Part shown: positions 16,584-25,311 of the stretch, one piece after another
How positions within the stretch are numbered: the stretch's first letter is position 1
How the letters are laid out: each line of letters begins with the position of its first letter
Assembly (NCBI GenBank): GCA_964488355.1
Contig: CAZAUJ010000013.1
Coordinates: 1-64,000, forward strand
DNA length: 64,000 nucleotides
Direction: 5' to 3'
Source: Thermoanaerobaculum sp964488355
Lineage (GTDB): Bacteria; Acidobacteriota; Thermoanaerobaculia; Thermoanaerobaculales; Thermoanaerobaculaceae
Made by a program: the position numbers and the translations under genes
The notes under the pieces: model-generated
Seen by the model: the letters and a program-made list of their open reading frames with translations, nothing else
Databases searched by the model: none
Told to the model about the DNA's origin: nothing

Positions 16584-17708
16584 CTAGCCCTCGGAAGCTT
16601 CCACCATTTCCGGGTCCTCATCCCCGAAAACGATGCCGATGTCGCGCGCCGCCTTGACCAGCTGGGAGCTAGGCGGCACCTTTTTCACGTGGCCTACTGC
16701 CTCAGCTAGCGGCACGGAAACAATTTCCCCGCACTGCAAGGCCACCATGGTGCCAAAGCTTCCCTCCATTGCCAGCCGCGTGGCCTCCACCCCGAAGCGG
16801 GTGGCCAGGATGCGGTCTACCGGCACCGGGGAGCCTCCCCGTTGGATGTGGCCTAACACCGTCACCCGCACCTCGTAACCTGAACGATCGGCAATTTCCT
16901 GCGCCACCAGGTACGACACCCCCCCCAAGCGCTTCCACCCGGTAACCTTGTCCTCTGCCTGGAACACCTGCGTGCCACCCACCGGTGCTGCTCCCTCCGC
17001 CACCACCACCAGGGAGAAGGGCCGGCCGCGCCGCTCGCGCGCGCGAAACTTGGCAATTACCGGCTCGAAGCGGAAGGGAATCTCGGGGATCAGGATCACG
17101 TCCGCTCCTCCCGCCAAACCGGCGTGAAGGGCAATCCAGCCTGCATCCCGCCCCATGACCTCCAACAGCATCACCCGGTGGTGGGCTTCAGCAGTGGTAT
17201 GCAGCCGGTCGAGGGCTTCAGCCGCTGCCTCCATAGCGGTGGCAAAACCAAAGGTGACCTCGGTGGCGGAGATGTCGTTATCAATCGTCTTGGGCACACC
17301 CACCACCGGCAAGCCCAGCTCGCGGTGCATGCGCTCGGCAATGCTCAAAGAGCCGTCGCCGCCAATGACGACCAACGCATCCAAGCCCAGCTTTTCAAAA
17401 GTGCGCACCACTGCCGCCGACGCGTCGACGATTTCCTCCACCCCGTCTGGCCTGCGAAAGGGATAGCGGAAGGGGTTATGCCGGTTGGTCGTGCCTAGGA
17501 TGGTGCCGCCGCGCGGCAAGATACCCCAAATGTCGTCCAGCTCCAGCTCCTTGGCCTTGCCCTCCACCAACCCGGAAAAGCCATCGAAAATGCCTACCGG
17601 CGTCACCCGATAGGTAAAAAGGCACGTCTTCACCACTGCGCGAATTACCGCGTTGAGGCCGGGGGCGTCCCCCCCACCTGTAAGCACGCCCAAACGACGA
17701 ACCCTCAT
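16584..17708 (-). CDS. pfkA: 6-phosphofructokinase
   Basis: A 374-residue phosphofructokinase converting fructose-6-phosphate to fructose-1,6-bisphosphate. Key segments are LTGGGDAPGLNAVIRA, RGGTILGTTN, VVIGGDGSLS, PKTIDNDI and EVMGRDAGWIAL. The phosphoryl-donor region is a hybrid: Gly in GGDGS (ATP-type) but Lys in PKTIDND (usual in PPi-type). This combination is known in group III enzymes such as actinomycete ATP-PFKs, so the donor is not decided by sequence alone. I start at ATG 17708 (MRVRRLGVLTGGG), which overlaps the stop of the dCMP-deaminase-like gene as ATGA; a 20-residue upstream extension is not conserved-looking. Confidence 0.92.
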   Translation of the reverse strand: MRVRRLGVLTGGGDAPGLNAVIRAVVKTCLFTYRVTPVGIFDGFSGLVEGKAKELELDDIWGILPRGGTILGTTNRHNPFRYPFRRPDGVEEIVDASAAVVRTFEKLGLDALVVIGGDGSLSIAERMHRELGLPVVGVPKTIDNDISATEVTFGFATAMEAAAEALDRLHTTAEAHHRVMLLEVMGRDAGWIALHAGLAGGADVILIPEIPFRFEPVIAKFRARERRGRPFSLVVVAEGAAPVGGTQVFQAEDKVTGWKRLGGVSYLVAQEIADRSGYEVRVTVLGHIQRGGSPVPVDRILATRFGVEATRLAMEGSFGTMVALQCGEIVSVPLAEAVGHVKKVPPSSQLVKAARDIGIVFGDEDPEMVEASEG

Positions 17709-18136
17709 GGCTTGTCTTCCAATCCCAGCTCCACCAGCTCGATACCCGCCTGGCGGGCGAACTCCCAAATGCGCTGCTCCCGGTAAAACTCGGCAAAAAC
17801 GATGCGCGTCACGCCAGCGTTAGCCAAGAGCTTAAAGCAGTCCCAACAGGGTGAGGCGGTCACGTAGCAGTGGGCGCCCTCGATGCGCACGCCGTGGCGG
17901 GCAGCCTGGATGAGAGCGTTGGCTTCGGCGTGGACCGTACGCACGCAATGGCCGTTTTCCAGCAAGCACCCCTCCTCGGTGCAGTGGGCCAAGCCCCGAA
18001 TGGACCCGTTGTAGCCGGTGGCCAGCACCGCCTTGTCCCGCACCAGCACGGCCCCCACGGCCTTGCGCGGGCAGGTTGAGCGGCTGGCCGCTTCCCGGGC
18101 CAAGTTCATGAAGTAGCGGTCCCAGGGCACGCGCAT
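17705..18136 (-). CDS. Deoxycytidylate (dCMP) deaminase family protein
   Basis: A 143-residue zinc-dependent deaminase. The zinc-binding and catalytic residues are HAEAN (His and the proton-shuttling Glu) and PCWDC (two Cys). An early CPRKAVGAVLV segment is typical of dCMP deaminase/ComEB proteins, which make dUMP for thymidylate synthesis. It could instead act on another cytosine or guanine substrate. The stop overlaps the pfkA start by four bases (ATGA), so the two are probably translated together. The start lies 86 bp from the divergent ispG start. Confidence 0.85.
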   Translation of the reverse strand: MRVPWDRYFMNLAREAASRSTCPRKAVGAVLVRDKAVLATGYNGSIRGLAHCTEEGCLLENGHCVRTVHAEANALIQAARHGVRIEGAHCYVTASPCWDCFKLLANAGVTRIVFAEFYREQRIWEFARQAGIELVELGLEDKP

Positions 18137-18222
18137 CGCCGCGCAGTATAGCCAAGTTTGTTACCCTTGCCGCGCCGGGCATGGGAAAGGCACGGCCGGC
18201 GTTTTCCGCAAAGGAGGTGTCA

Positions 18223-19467
18223 GTGCGCACCCAGGGGCGAAGGCAAACGGTGGGCGTCAAGGTAGGTCAGGTCACCATTGGCGGAGGAGCACCGGTGGTG
18301 GTGCAGGCCATGACCAACACGGACACGGCCGACGCCGCGGCTACGGCCAAGCAGGTGATGGAGCTTTGGGACGCAGGGGCCGAGCTGGTACGGGTGACGG
18401 TCAACAACGACGAGGCGGCCAAGGCGGTGCCGGAAATCCGCGCCCGTTTGGACGAGGCGGGCTGCCCGGTCCCACTGGTGGGCGACTTTCACTTCAACGG
18501 CCACCTGCTTCTGCGCCGCTACCCGGGCTGCGCGCAGGTGCTGGACAAGTACCGCATCAACCCGGGAAACGTGGGTCGGGGTGCGAAAAAGGATGAGAAC
18601 TTCCTCACCTTTTGCCAGCTGGCCAAGGACTTGGACAAGGCGATCCGTATCGGCGTCAACGCCGGCTCTCTCGACCCCGAGTTGGTCATGGCCAAGATGC
18701 AGGAAAACAGCGACAAGGCCCTGGGCCTAACCTCGGAAGAGGTAATTTCCCAGTGCATGATCGCATCTGCCCTGCAGTCCCTGGAGCTGGCCCTCCAGGC
18801 CGGGCTGGGCGAGGACCGCATTATCGTTTCCTGCAAGATCTCACGCCCCACGGAGCTCATCCGCGTTTACCGCCAGCTGGCGGCCGCTACCCACCAACCG
18901 TTGCACCTGGGCCTTACGGAAGCGGGCATGGGCCGACGAGGCGTGGTCTGGTCCACCGCTGCCATGGCGGTTTTGCTGGCCGAAGGGATTGGAGACACCA
19001 TTCGCGTTTCGCTCACCCCCACGCCAGGCGGCGACCGCCGCGAGGAGGTTTGGGTGGCGTGCGAGCTGCTCCAGGGTTTGGGCCTGCGCAGCTTTGCCCC
19101 CACGGTCACCGCCTGCCCTGGCTGTGGCCGGACCACCTCCACCACCTTTCAAGAGCTGGCCCAGCGGGTGGAAAGCTACCTACGGGCGCAGCTGCCCCGC
19201 TGGCACCAGCTTTACCCTGGGGTGGAAGAACTCAAGGTGGCGGTGATGGGCTGCGTGGTCAATGGCCCAGGGGAGTCCAAAGCCGCTCACATCGGCATTT
19301 CCCTGCCGGGCACGGGTGAGGCCCCTGCCTGTCCGGTGTACGTGGACGGCATCAAGGTCACCACCCTCCGGGGCGACGCCGAGGCGTTGGCGGCCAGCTT
19401 TCTTCCCATGGTGGAGGATTACGTACGCCGCCGCTTCGGCAGACCCACGGACCAAGCCAAGAGCTAG
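18223..19467 (+). CDS. ispG: 4-hydroxy-3-methylbut-2-en-1-yl diphosphate synthase (GcpE)
   Basis: A 414-residue iron-sulfur enzyme of the MEP isoprenoid pathway, reducing MEcPP to HMBPP. The N-terminal TIM-barrel part has VGQVTIGGGAPVVVQ and MTNTDTADAAAT; the C-terminal part carries the cluster Cys residues in CPGCGRT and MGCVVNGPGE. The frame is open from ATG 18181, but AAGGAGGTG at 18211-18219 points to GTG 18223 (protein start MRTQGRRQTV). Length is that of the short bacterial form. The terminal TAG overlaps the stop of the convergent GGDEF/EAL gene within one CTAG. Confidence 0.95.
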   Translation: MRTQGRRQTVGVKVGQVTIGGGAPVVVQAMTNTDTADAAATAKQVMELWDAGAELVRVTVNNDEAAKAVPEIRARLDEAGCPVPLVGDFHFNGHLLLRRYPGCAQVLDKYRINPGNVGRGAKKDENFLTFCQLAKDLDKAIRIGVNAGSLDPELVMAKMQENSDKALGLTSEEVISQCMIASALQSLELALQAGLGEDRIIVSCKISRPTELIRVYRQLAAATHQPLHLGLTEAGMGRRGVVWSTAAMAVLLAEGIGDTIRVSLTPTPGGDRREEVWVACELLQGLGLRSFAPTVTACPGCGRTTSTTFQELAQRVESYLRAQLPRWHQLYPGVEELKVAVMGCVVNGPGESKAAHIGISLPGTGEAPACPVYVDGIKVTTLRGDAEALAASFLPMVEDYVRRRFGRPTDQAKS

Positions 19468-21611
19468 CTGGCCTGGTCTTGCCAAAGGGGATGGTCGGGC
19501 GGCAGAGCCGGGCCTAGGAAGTACCCTTGAATGAGGTCACACCCCATTTTTCGCAGGAACTCACACTGCTCTTTGCTCTCCACCCCTTCCGCCACCACCT
19601 GCACCTGCAGGCGATGGGCGAGCTCCACGATCCCCTCCAGTAGGGCCCGTCCCCTTTGCTCGCGTACGGCGGCGCTGACAAAGCCCGTGTCCAGCTTCAC
19701 CAGCTCGGTGGGCACATCCCGCAGCAACGCCAGGGAGGAGTAGGCGGTACCGAAATCGTCCAAGGCCACCGGCACGCCCAGCTCCCTCACTTGGCGCAAT
19801 GTGCGCACCGCCTCCGCCGCTTGAACCAGGAAGGACTCGGTCACCTCGAGCCAAAGCTTGCCCGGTGCGAGGTGGTGCTCCTCCACTATGCGCGCAAGCT
19901 CCCCGAGGAAGTCGGCCGCCATAAGCGAGGGCCCAGCCACGTTGACCGTCACGGGGACAGGCAGCCGCGCCGCCACCGCCGCCGCTCGGCGCAAGGCCAA
20001 GCGGTCCAGCTCGCCCACCAGGCCTACCTCCTGCAGCAAGGGCACAAACTGGGCAGCGGGAAGCAACTCCCCGCCGTCCGCTAAGCGTGCCAGCGCCTCG
20101 GCAAAGCGCACCTGCCCGCTTTCCGCGGCGAAGATGGGTTGAAAGTGAAAGTCAATGTTGGCGTTTTTCAGGGCTCTCTTTACATGCTCGAGAAAAACCA
20201 ACCGGGCACGGGAATACCGATCCAGGTCCGGAGAATAGAAAGCAAAACCGGACCTAGCGGCCTTGGCGCGGTACATGGCCACGTCGGCGGCGCGCATCAG
20301 CGCTTCCAGGGTTTCTCCGTCACCGGGGAAGACGGCGATGCCCAGAGAAGCCTCAATGGAGTAAAGCTCTTGGCGCAGGGCAAAGGGCTGCTGGAAGCAC
20401 TCCAAGATGCGGTGCGCCGCCACCCGCGCCCCCTCGTGCCCCGTTTGCGGCCAAAGCACGGCAAACTCGTCCCCGCCCAGGCGCGCCACCGTGTCCGTTT
20501 CCCGGCAGGCGCGCAACAGCCGCAGCGCAACCCCCTGCAGCAGCTCGTCGCCGGCGTCATGGCCCAGGGCGTCGTTGACCTCCTTGAAGCGGTCCAAGTC
20601 CAGGTAGCCCAAAGCCACCGGAAACTTGTGCCGTCGCGCCAAGGCCAACAACTGCTCCGCCCGCTCCCGCAGCAGGCGGCGGTTAGGCAGATCGGTAAGC
20701 CCGTCATGGTAGGCCAGGTGCTGGATTTGCTCCAGCCAACGCTTGCGTTCCCCCAGGTCCCGCAACACGGTCACGATCACCGAGCGGCCCGCCAGCTTCA
20801 TGGGCGTGGAGCGCGTCTCCGCCAGGAAGGTGGAGCCATCGGCGCGGGTGTAGGTGAGCTCCATGGTGGGTGCCGGCTCGCCCGAAGCCAACATGCGCGC
20901 CACCCTTTCCTCCACCAGGGACCAGGAGCTGCCGTGGACCAAGCGGGTGCCAGGGCTGCCCACCAGGGACTGACCTGGAGGCACGCCAAAAAGCGCATCA
21001 GCGGCAGCGTTGGCATACAGCACCTGCTTGCCATCGTGCACCACCACCGCATCGGGAATGTGGGCGAGAAAGCTGCGCCACTTTTCTTCCGCCCGCCGTA
21101 GCTCGGTGAACACCTCTTCGCGCAAGAGCTGCTCGCCTATGGCGGCAGCAGCCGCCAGCAGCGCTTCCCGCTCTTCCCGTCGCCACATGCGCGGGGTGCG
21201 TACCGAATCAAAGCCCAGAAAGCCCCAAAGCTGTCCTTGCTGGACAATGGGCGCTACTAGGATGCTTTGAATGGCTTGGGCTTCCAACAAAGGCCGCTCG
21301 CTTTCGGGAAATTGAGCTACGTCGCCGAAGATTAGCCTCCCTGCAGCCAGCTCCGACAACCACCGAGCGAAACCCGCCCTTTCCACAGGCAGGTTCTGCA
21401 GCTCGGGGTTGCCGATTTGCGGCTCCACGCCCTCTCGGCACCACTCCCAAAGCTGGCTGCAGGCGGTTTCACCTGTTTGCGGGTGAGGGTGCAGGAAGAA
21501 AACGTAGACTCGGTCCACCTGCGTCCCCTCCCCCAGAGCCGCCAGCGCCTCGGGGATTTCCTTTCCCGATAAAAGCAAAGAAAAAGCCCGCAGAACCTCA
21601 ACGAAGCGCAT
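19464..21611 (-). CDS. GAF-PAS-GGDEF-EAL cyclic-di-GMP signalling protein
   Basis: A 715-residue soluble regulator. Residues ~1-165 form a GAF-like sensor ending WGFLGFDSVR; ~170-290 a PAS domain; ~300-455 a GGDEF domain with an intact RLGGDEF active site and HDGLTDLPNRR; ~470-705 an EAL domain. EAL catalytic residues look complete: AEALARL, VNVAG, LEVTES, DDFGTAYSS, KLDTGF, AEGVES and IQGYF. Both synthesis and hydrolysis of cyclic-di-GMP are therefore possible. No membrane helices or inhibitory RxxD motif were noticed. It stands alone on the minus strand, 19 bp upstream of nothing it obviously serves, so its cue is unknown. Confidence 0.92.
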   Translation of the reverse strand: MRFVEVLRAFSLLLSGKEIPEALAALGEGTQVDRVYVFFLHPHPQTGETACSQLWEWCREGVEPQIGNPELQNLPVERAGFARWLSELAAGRLIFGDVAQFPESERPLLEAQAIQSILVAPIVQQGQLWGFLGFDSVRTPRMWRREEREALLAAAAAIGEQLLREEVFTELRRAEEKWRSFLAHIPDAVVVHDGKQVLYANAAADALFGVPPGQSLVGSPGTRLVHGSSWSLVEERVARMLASGEPAPTMELTYTRADGSTFLAETRSTPMKLAGRSVIVTVLRDLGERKRWLEQIQHLAYHDGLTDLPNRRLLRERAEQLLALARRHKFPVALGYLDLDRFKEVNDALGHDAGDELLQGVALRLLRACRETDTVARLGGDEFAVLWPQTGHEGARVAAHRILECFQQPFALRQELYSIEASLGIAVFPGDGETLEALMRAADVAMYRAKAARSGFAFYSPDLDRYSRARLVFLEHVKRALKNANIDFHFQPIFAAESGQVRFAEALARLADGGELLPAAQFVPLLQEVGLVGELDRLALRRAAAVAARLPVPVTVNVAGPSLMAADFLGELARIVEEHHLAPGKLWLEVTESFLVQAAEAVRTLRQVRELGVPVALDDFGTAYSSLALLRDVPTELVKLDTGFVSAAVREQRGRALLEGIVELAHRLQVQVVAEGVESKEQCEFLRKMGCDLIQGYFLGPALPPDHPLWQDQAS

Positions 21612-21629
21612 GCGCCCCCGGCCTGCTCC

Positions 21630-22610
21630 TCAGGATAACACCGAGGCAAAAATCAGGGGCGCGACGATGGTGGCATCGGACTCGATCATGAAGCGCGGCG
21701 TTTCGGGACCCAGCTTCTCCCAAGTGATTTTTTCGTTGGGCACCGCTCCCGAGTAGGAACCGTAACTGGTGGTGGAATCCGAAATTTGGCAGAAGTAGGC
21801 CCATAAGGGGATGTCTTTCCAACCTAAGTCCTGGCGCATCATGGGCACAGCGCAGATAGCGAAATCACCGGCAATGCCGCCGCCAATTTGGAAAAAGCCA
21901 ATTTTCTTTCCCTCACGAGCTTTTTCACGATACCAGGAAGCCAACTCCATCATGTACTGAATGCCGCCCTTGACGATATGCACGTTCTTGATGTCACCGG
22001 CAATACAGTGAGCGGCAAAGATGTTACCTGTGGTGGAATCCTCCCATCCCGGTGCGAAGATGGGCAGGTTGACTTCCATGGCCGCGTAAACCCAGCTGTC
22101 CTTGGGGTCGATTTGGAAGTACTTGTCCAGCTTTCCCGACCTCAGGATGCGGTAAAAATACTCGTGGGGAAAGTACGCGCAGCCAGCTGCGTCTGCCGCC
22201 TGCCACTCCTCCAGGATGGCCTGCTCGATGCGGCGAATGGCCTCTTCCTCAGGAATGCAGGTGTCGGTGACCCGGTTAAGGTGCCGCTGCCAAAGCGCCA
22301 CCTCCTCCTCAGGTGTCAGGCTTCGCCAATGGGGCACGCGCTCATAGAACTCATGGGCTACCAGGTTGTAGATGTCCTCTTCCAGGTTCGCGCCCGTGCA
22401 GCTCATGGCGTGAACCTTTCCCCGGCGAATCATTTCCGCCAGGGAAATGCCCAGCTCGGCGGTGCTCATAGCACCGGCCATAGCTACCAGCATCAGGTTA
22501 CCCTGGTTGACGAACTGCCTATAGGCTTCGGCAGCTTCCACCACCACGGCAGCGTTGAAATGGCGGTAGTGCCGGTGAATGAACTCACGAACTTGGCGTG
22601 CGTGCTCCAT
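21630..22610 (-). CDS. Deoxyhypusine synthase-like protein
   Basis: A 326-residue member of the deoxyhypusine synthase fold family. Conserved regions seen are AMSTAELGISLAEMI, MSCTGANLEEDIYNL, GGGIAGDFAI, the ending segment YGSYSGAVPNEKITWEKL (with the candidate active-site Lys in WEKL) and SDATIVAPL. In archaea and eukaryotes this enzyme modifies eIF5A, which bacteria lack; bacterial relatives are thought to act in polyamine chemistry such as homospermidine formation. Substrate here is unknown. I start at ATG 22610, with GGAGG 5 bases upstream, rather than the upstream in-frame start at 22628. It sits between lipA and the GGDEF gene. Confidence 0.85.
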   Translation of the reverse strand: MEHARQVREFIHRHYRHFNAAVVVEAAEAYRQFVNQGNLMLVAMAGAMSTAELGISLAEMIRRGKVHAMSCTGANLEEDIYNLVAHEFYERVPHWRSLTPEEEVALWQRHLNRVTDTCIPEEEAIRRIEQAILEEWQAADAAGCAYFPHEYFYRILRSGKLDKYFQIDPKDSWVYAAMEVNLPIFAPGWEDSTTGNIFAAHCIAGDIKNVHIVKGGIQYMMELASWYREKAREGKKIGFFQIGGGIAGDFAICAVPMMRQDLGWKDIPLWAYFCQISDSTTSYGSYSGAVPNEKITWEKLGPETPRFMIESDATIVAPLIFASVLS

Positions 22611-22700
22611 GCCTCCCTCCAGCGGCACATTGTAAGCGTATTGCTGCGGCTCAAGCCAGGCCGACTCGCTAGCTTCCGCCAGCAGCGGCCGTCAACGCTT

Positions 22701-23579
22701 CTACCCCTGAGGGAGGGGCGTTGAGGCGGTGACCTGCAAAAAAGCTTCTTCGGCGCGGTAAGAAGAGCGGACAAAGGGCCCAGCGATGACCTCCAGTCCC
22801 AGACTGGCACCGAAAGCTGCAAGCTCAGCAAACTCCTGTGGGCGCCAGTAGCGCACCACCGGCACCTGCTGGCGGGTGGGCTGAAGGTACTGGCCAATGG
22901 TTACCACCTGGCAGCCCACGGCCTTGAGGTCGCGCAGCACCTGCTCCACTTCCTCCTTCTTTTCGCCTAAGCCCACCATTAAACCCGACTTACGCACGAT
23001 CTCGGGGGCCTTTTCTGCCACCCGCTGAAGCACCGCCAACGCCCAGGCGTAACGCCCCTGCCGCCTCACCAAGGGGTAAAGGCGCGGGACCGTTTCCACG
23101 TTGTGGTTGTACACGTGGGGTTCGGCGGCAATTACCGTGTCCACCGCCTCGAGGGAGGCGCGAAAATCGGGCGTGAGTACCTCCACCGTTACCGGCGGCT
23201 GCAGAGCCCGCAAGGCCGTGATCACCCGGGCAAAGTGGCCGGCTCCCCCGTCCGGCAGGTCGTCGCGGTCCACGGAGGTGACCACCACATGGCGCAAGCC
23301 CAGTTGCCGGACCGCCCGCACCAGCTTTTCCGGTTCTTCCGGGTCGAGGGGTCGGGGCTTGCCGTGGGCAATGGAGCAGTAACGGCAGGCACGGGTGCAG
23401 GTGTCCCCCATGATGAGGAAGGTGGCGGTTCCGCGCGAGAAGCACTCGCTGCGGTTGGGGCAGCGCGCCTCGTCGCAAACCGTGTGCAAACCGCCGGTGG
23501 CCACCACGTTTCGCACCGCATGCAAGCTCCCCAGCCGAAGCTTTCGTTGCGCAATCCACACGGGCAGTCGTGCACTCAT
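22701..23579 (-). CDS. lipA: Lipoyl synthase
   Basis: A 292-residue radical-SAM enzyme that inserts two sulfurs into protein-bound octanoate to give lipoate. Both clusters are visible: the auxiliary cluster C35-C40-C46 (CDEARCPNRSEC) and the radical-SAM motif C61xxxC65xxC68 (CTRACRYC). The later segments VVVTSVDRDDLPDGG and HNVETVPRLYP are typical. The family's C-terminal RSSYRAEE Ser, a ligand of the auxiliary cluster, is present. The start overlaps the stop of the upstream SPOR gene by four bases. Lipoate would serve 2-oxoacid dehydrogenases such as the E1 at 33.9 kb. Confidence 0.95.
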   Translation of the reverse strand: MSARLPVWIAQRKLRLGSLHAVRNVVATGGLHTVCDEARCPNRSECFSRGTATFLIMGDTCTRACRYCSIAHGKPRPLDPEEPEKLVRAVRQLGLRHVVVTSVDRDDLPDGGAGHFARVITALRALQPPVTVEVLTPDFRASLEAVDTVIAAEPHVYNHNVETVPRLYPLVRRQGRYAWALAVLQRVAEKAPEIVRKSGLMVGLGEKKEEVEQVLRDLKAVGCQVVTIGQYLQPTRQQVPVVRYWRPQEFAELAAFGASLGLEVIAGPFVRSSYRAEEAFLQVTASTPLPQG

Positions 23580-24460
23580 GGGCCCACCACAAACGCTCGG
23601 GGGAAACCGCCTGCTCGCAGGCGGGCAGCCACACGGCTGCCGCTTTCCCTATCGGGGAACGGCCCAACCCGCACCCGATATTTCCCGCCCTCCAGAGGCA
23701 GCACCACCACCTGCTCGGGCCGAAAGCCCAGAGCGATAACGCGCTGACGCACCCCTTCCGCTTCCGACCGATGGCTCAACGCTGCCACTTGGACCCACCT
23801 CTCACGCGGGGGGCCGGCCGCGCTCCCCTCACCCGGCCGCGGCCTCGCCCCCCGCACCCCCACGCGCGGGCCGGCAGAGCCGGACCCGCGCTCATCATGC
23901 CCACCGCCAGCAACCACGCCCCCAACCGCCACCCCCTCACGCGGGGGGCCGGCCGCGCTCCCCTCACCCGGCCGCGGCCTCGCCTGGCTACCGGCCTCGG
24001 GGGGCACACCTCCGGCCTGACCCCCACCTGCCGGCTCGGCCCCCCGAACTCCCTCGCTCCGGCCGGCCAGGCTGGGCTCATCGAGCTGTGCTTCCGCAGT
24101 CACTCGGCCCTGGTCCCACGCGGACGGGGGCGCGGTGGCCTCCTTGGTAACCTGCCCGCCCCCCGCCGGCGAGGGCACAGGTGTTGGGGTGTACTCGACG
24201 GCGCCAGCCAGCTGGGAGGCCGACAAAGGGCTGGGCGAAGGGACGGGCTCAGCAAAACCAGGTTTGACTTTCGAGCTGTTTTCTGCCCCTAGAGCGACGC
24301 TTGGGCTCTCGGTCCCGGACCCGGCTAGCTCGCCACCCCGCCCCTGAAGGAAGCCCACCCCCACGCCCAAGAAGAAGGCGAGCAGCAGCAGCAAGGTAAG
24401 CGCGGCCAAAAGACCCGCCAGTTGCCGCCCCGAGACCACCAGCTCGTAGTAGCGCCTCAT
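23576..24460 (-). CDS. Single-pass membrane protein with C-terminal SPOR domain
   Basis: A 294-residue protein: a short cytoplasmic N-terminus (MRRYYELVVSGRQ), one membrane helix near residues 15-38, a long Pro/Gly/Ala-rich linker, then a SPOR domain of about 70 residues (RWVQVAALSHRSEAEG ... YRVRVGPFPDRESG). SPOR domains bind denuded peptidoglycan at division sites, so the domain is probably periplasmic. The linker contains two copies of ARPRPGEGSAAGPPRE encoded by a 49-bp DNA repeat. I start at ATG 24460; two TTG codons directly upstream are alternatives. The stop overlaps the lipA start. Confidence 0.82.
   Translation of the reverse strand: MRRYYELVVSGRQLAGLLAALTLLLLLAFFLGVGVGFLQGRGGELAGSGTESPSVALGAENSSKVKPGFAEPVPSPSPLSASQLAGAVEYTPTPVPSPAGGGQVTKEATAPPSAWDQGRVTAEAQLDEPSLAGRSEGVRGAEPAGGGQAGGVPPEAGSQARPRPGEGSAAGPPREGVAVGGVVAGGGHDERGSGSAGPRVGVRGARPRPGEGSAAGPPRERWVQVAALSHRSEAEGVRQRVIALGFRPEQVVVLPLEGGKYRVRVGPFPDRESGSRVAARLRAGGFPRAFVVGP
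23801..23984. repeat. Two 49-bp direct repeats inside the SPOR gene
   Basis: Copies at 23801-23849 and 23936-23984 are identical by eye and 135 bp (45 codons) apart, so the reading frame is kept. They encode the repeated peptide ARPRPGEGSAAGPPRE in the linker. The sequence is almost pure G/C with internal CCGGCC and CGGCCGCGG. Tandem duplication within a disordered linker is the likely origin. Confidence 0.85.
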
Positions 24461-24539
24461 CAACAACCCGCGGCCGCGCCAAGAAAGACGCGCGCCGCCC
24501 CGCCAAGCCTAGCACGAAGACCCCGCCTTGCCGACGTCT

Positions 24540-25307
24540 TCAGCTTTTCTGGAAGCGGTCCACGAAGGGCTTGATCGTGTCTATCGGCAGGGGGAAGACG
24601 ATAGTTGAATTCTTTTCCGTGGCAATTTCCGTCAGCGTCTGCAAATAACGAAGCTGGAGAGCTGCCGGTTCCTTTTGCATCACCGCTGCCGCTTCGGCCA
24701 AGCGTTGCGCCGCTTGGTACTCTCCTTCCGCGTGGATGATCTTGGCGCGCTTTTCCCGCTCCGCCTCTGCCTGCCGCGCCATGGCACGCTGCATTTCCTG
24801 CGGTAGGTCCACGTGCTTGACTTCCACCAGCGCCACCTTCACGCCCCAAGGGTCGGTATGGCGGTCGATGATCTCTTGCAGCTTTTGGTTGAGCTTTTCC
24901 CGCTCCGCCAGCAGCTCGTCCAGCTCCACTTCGCCTAAAACCGATCGCAGCGTGGTTTGCGCCAACTGGGAGGTGGCGTAGACGTAGTTTTCCACCTCCA
25001 CGATAGCCTTCACCGGGTTCAAGGCGCGGAAGTACACCACCGCGTTCACCTTGACCGACACGTTATCGCGCGTGATCACGTCCTGGGGCGGAATGTCCAA
25101 CACCACGGTGCGCAGGCTCACCACCACCATCTTCTGCACCGGCCAGAAAACCAATACCAGGCCGGGGCCCCGGGGGGTGGGGTCGACCCGCCCCAAGGTG
25201 AACACCACACCCCTCTCGTACTCCTTGAGGATGTTGATCCAGCGGAAGAGAATGACCAGCAAGACGATGCCGGCCAAAAACCACCCTATTGACACCTGTG
25301 GACCCAT
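24540..25307 (-). CDS. Slipin / stomatin-like SPFH (band 7) protein
   Basis: A 255-residue membrane scaffold of the stomatin family. One N-terminal hydrophobic hairpin (residues ~6-24) is followed by the SPFH domain (EYERGVVFTLGRV, DVITRDNVSVKVNAVVYF), the conserved WGVKVALVEVKHVDLP, and a coiled-coil region (RAMARQAEAEREKRAKI). The C-terminus has the usual hydrophobic strand STIVFPLPID. Such slipins oligomerise in the inner membrane and are paired with NfeD proteases; the nfeD-type gene is immediately upstream (4-bp gap), which supports the pairing. Confidence 0.92.
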   Translation of the reverse strand: MGPQVSIGWFLAGIVLLVILFRWINILKEYERGVVFTLGRVDPTPRGPGLVLVFWPVQKMVVVSLRTVVLDIPPQDVITRDNVSVKVNAVVYFRALNPVKAIVEVENYVYATSQLAQTTLRSVLGEVELDELLAEREKLNQKLQEIIDRHTDPWGVKVALVEVKHVDLPQEMQRAMARQAEAEREKRAKIIHAEGEYQAAQRLAEAAAVMQKEPAALQLRYLQTLTEIATEKNSTIVFPLPIDTIKPFVDRFQKS

Positions 25308-25311
25308 CGTA

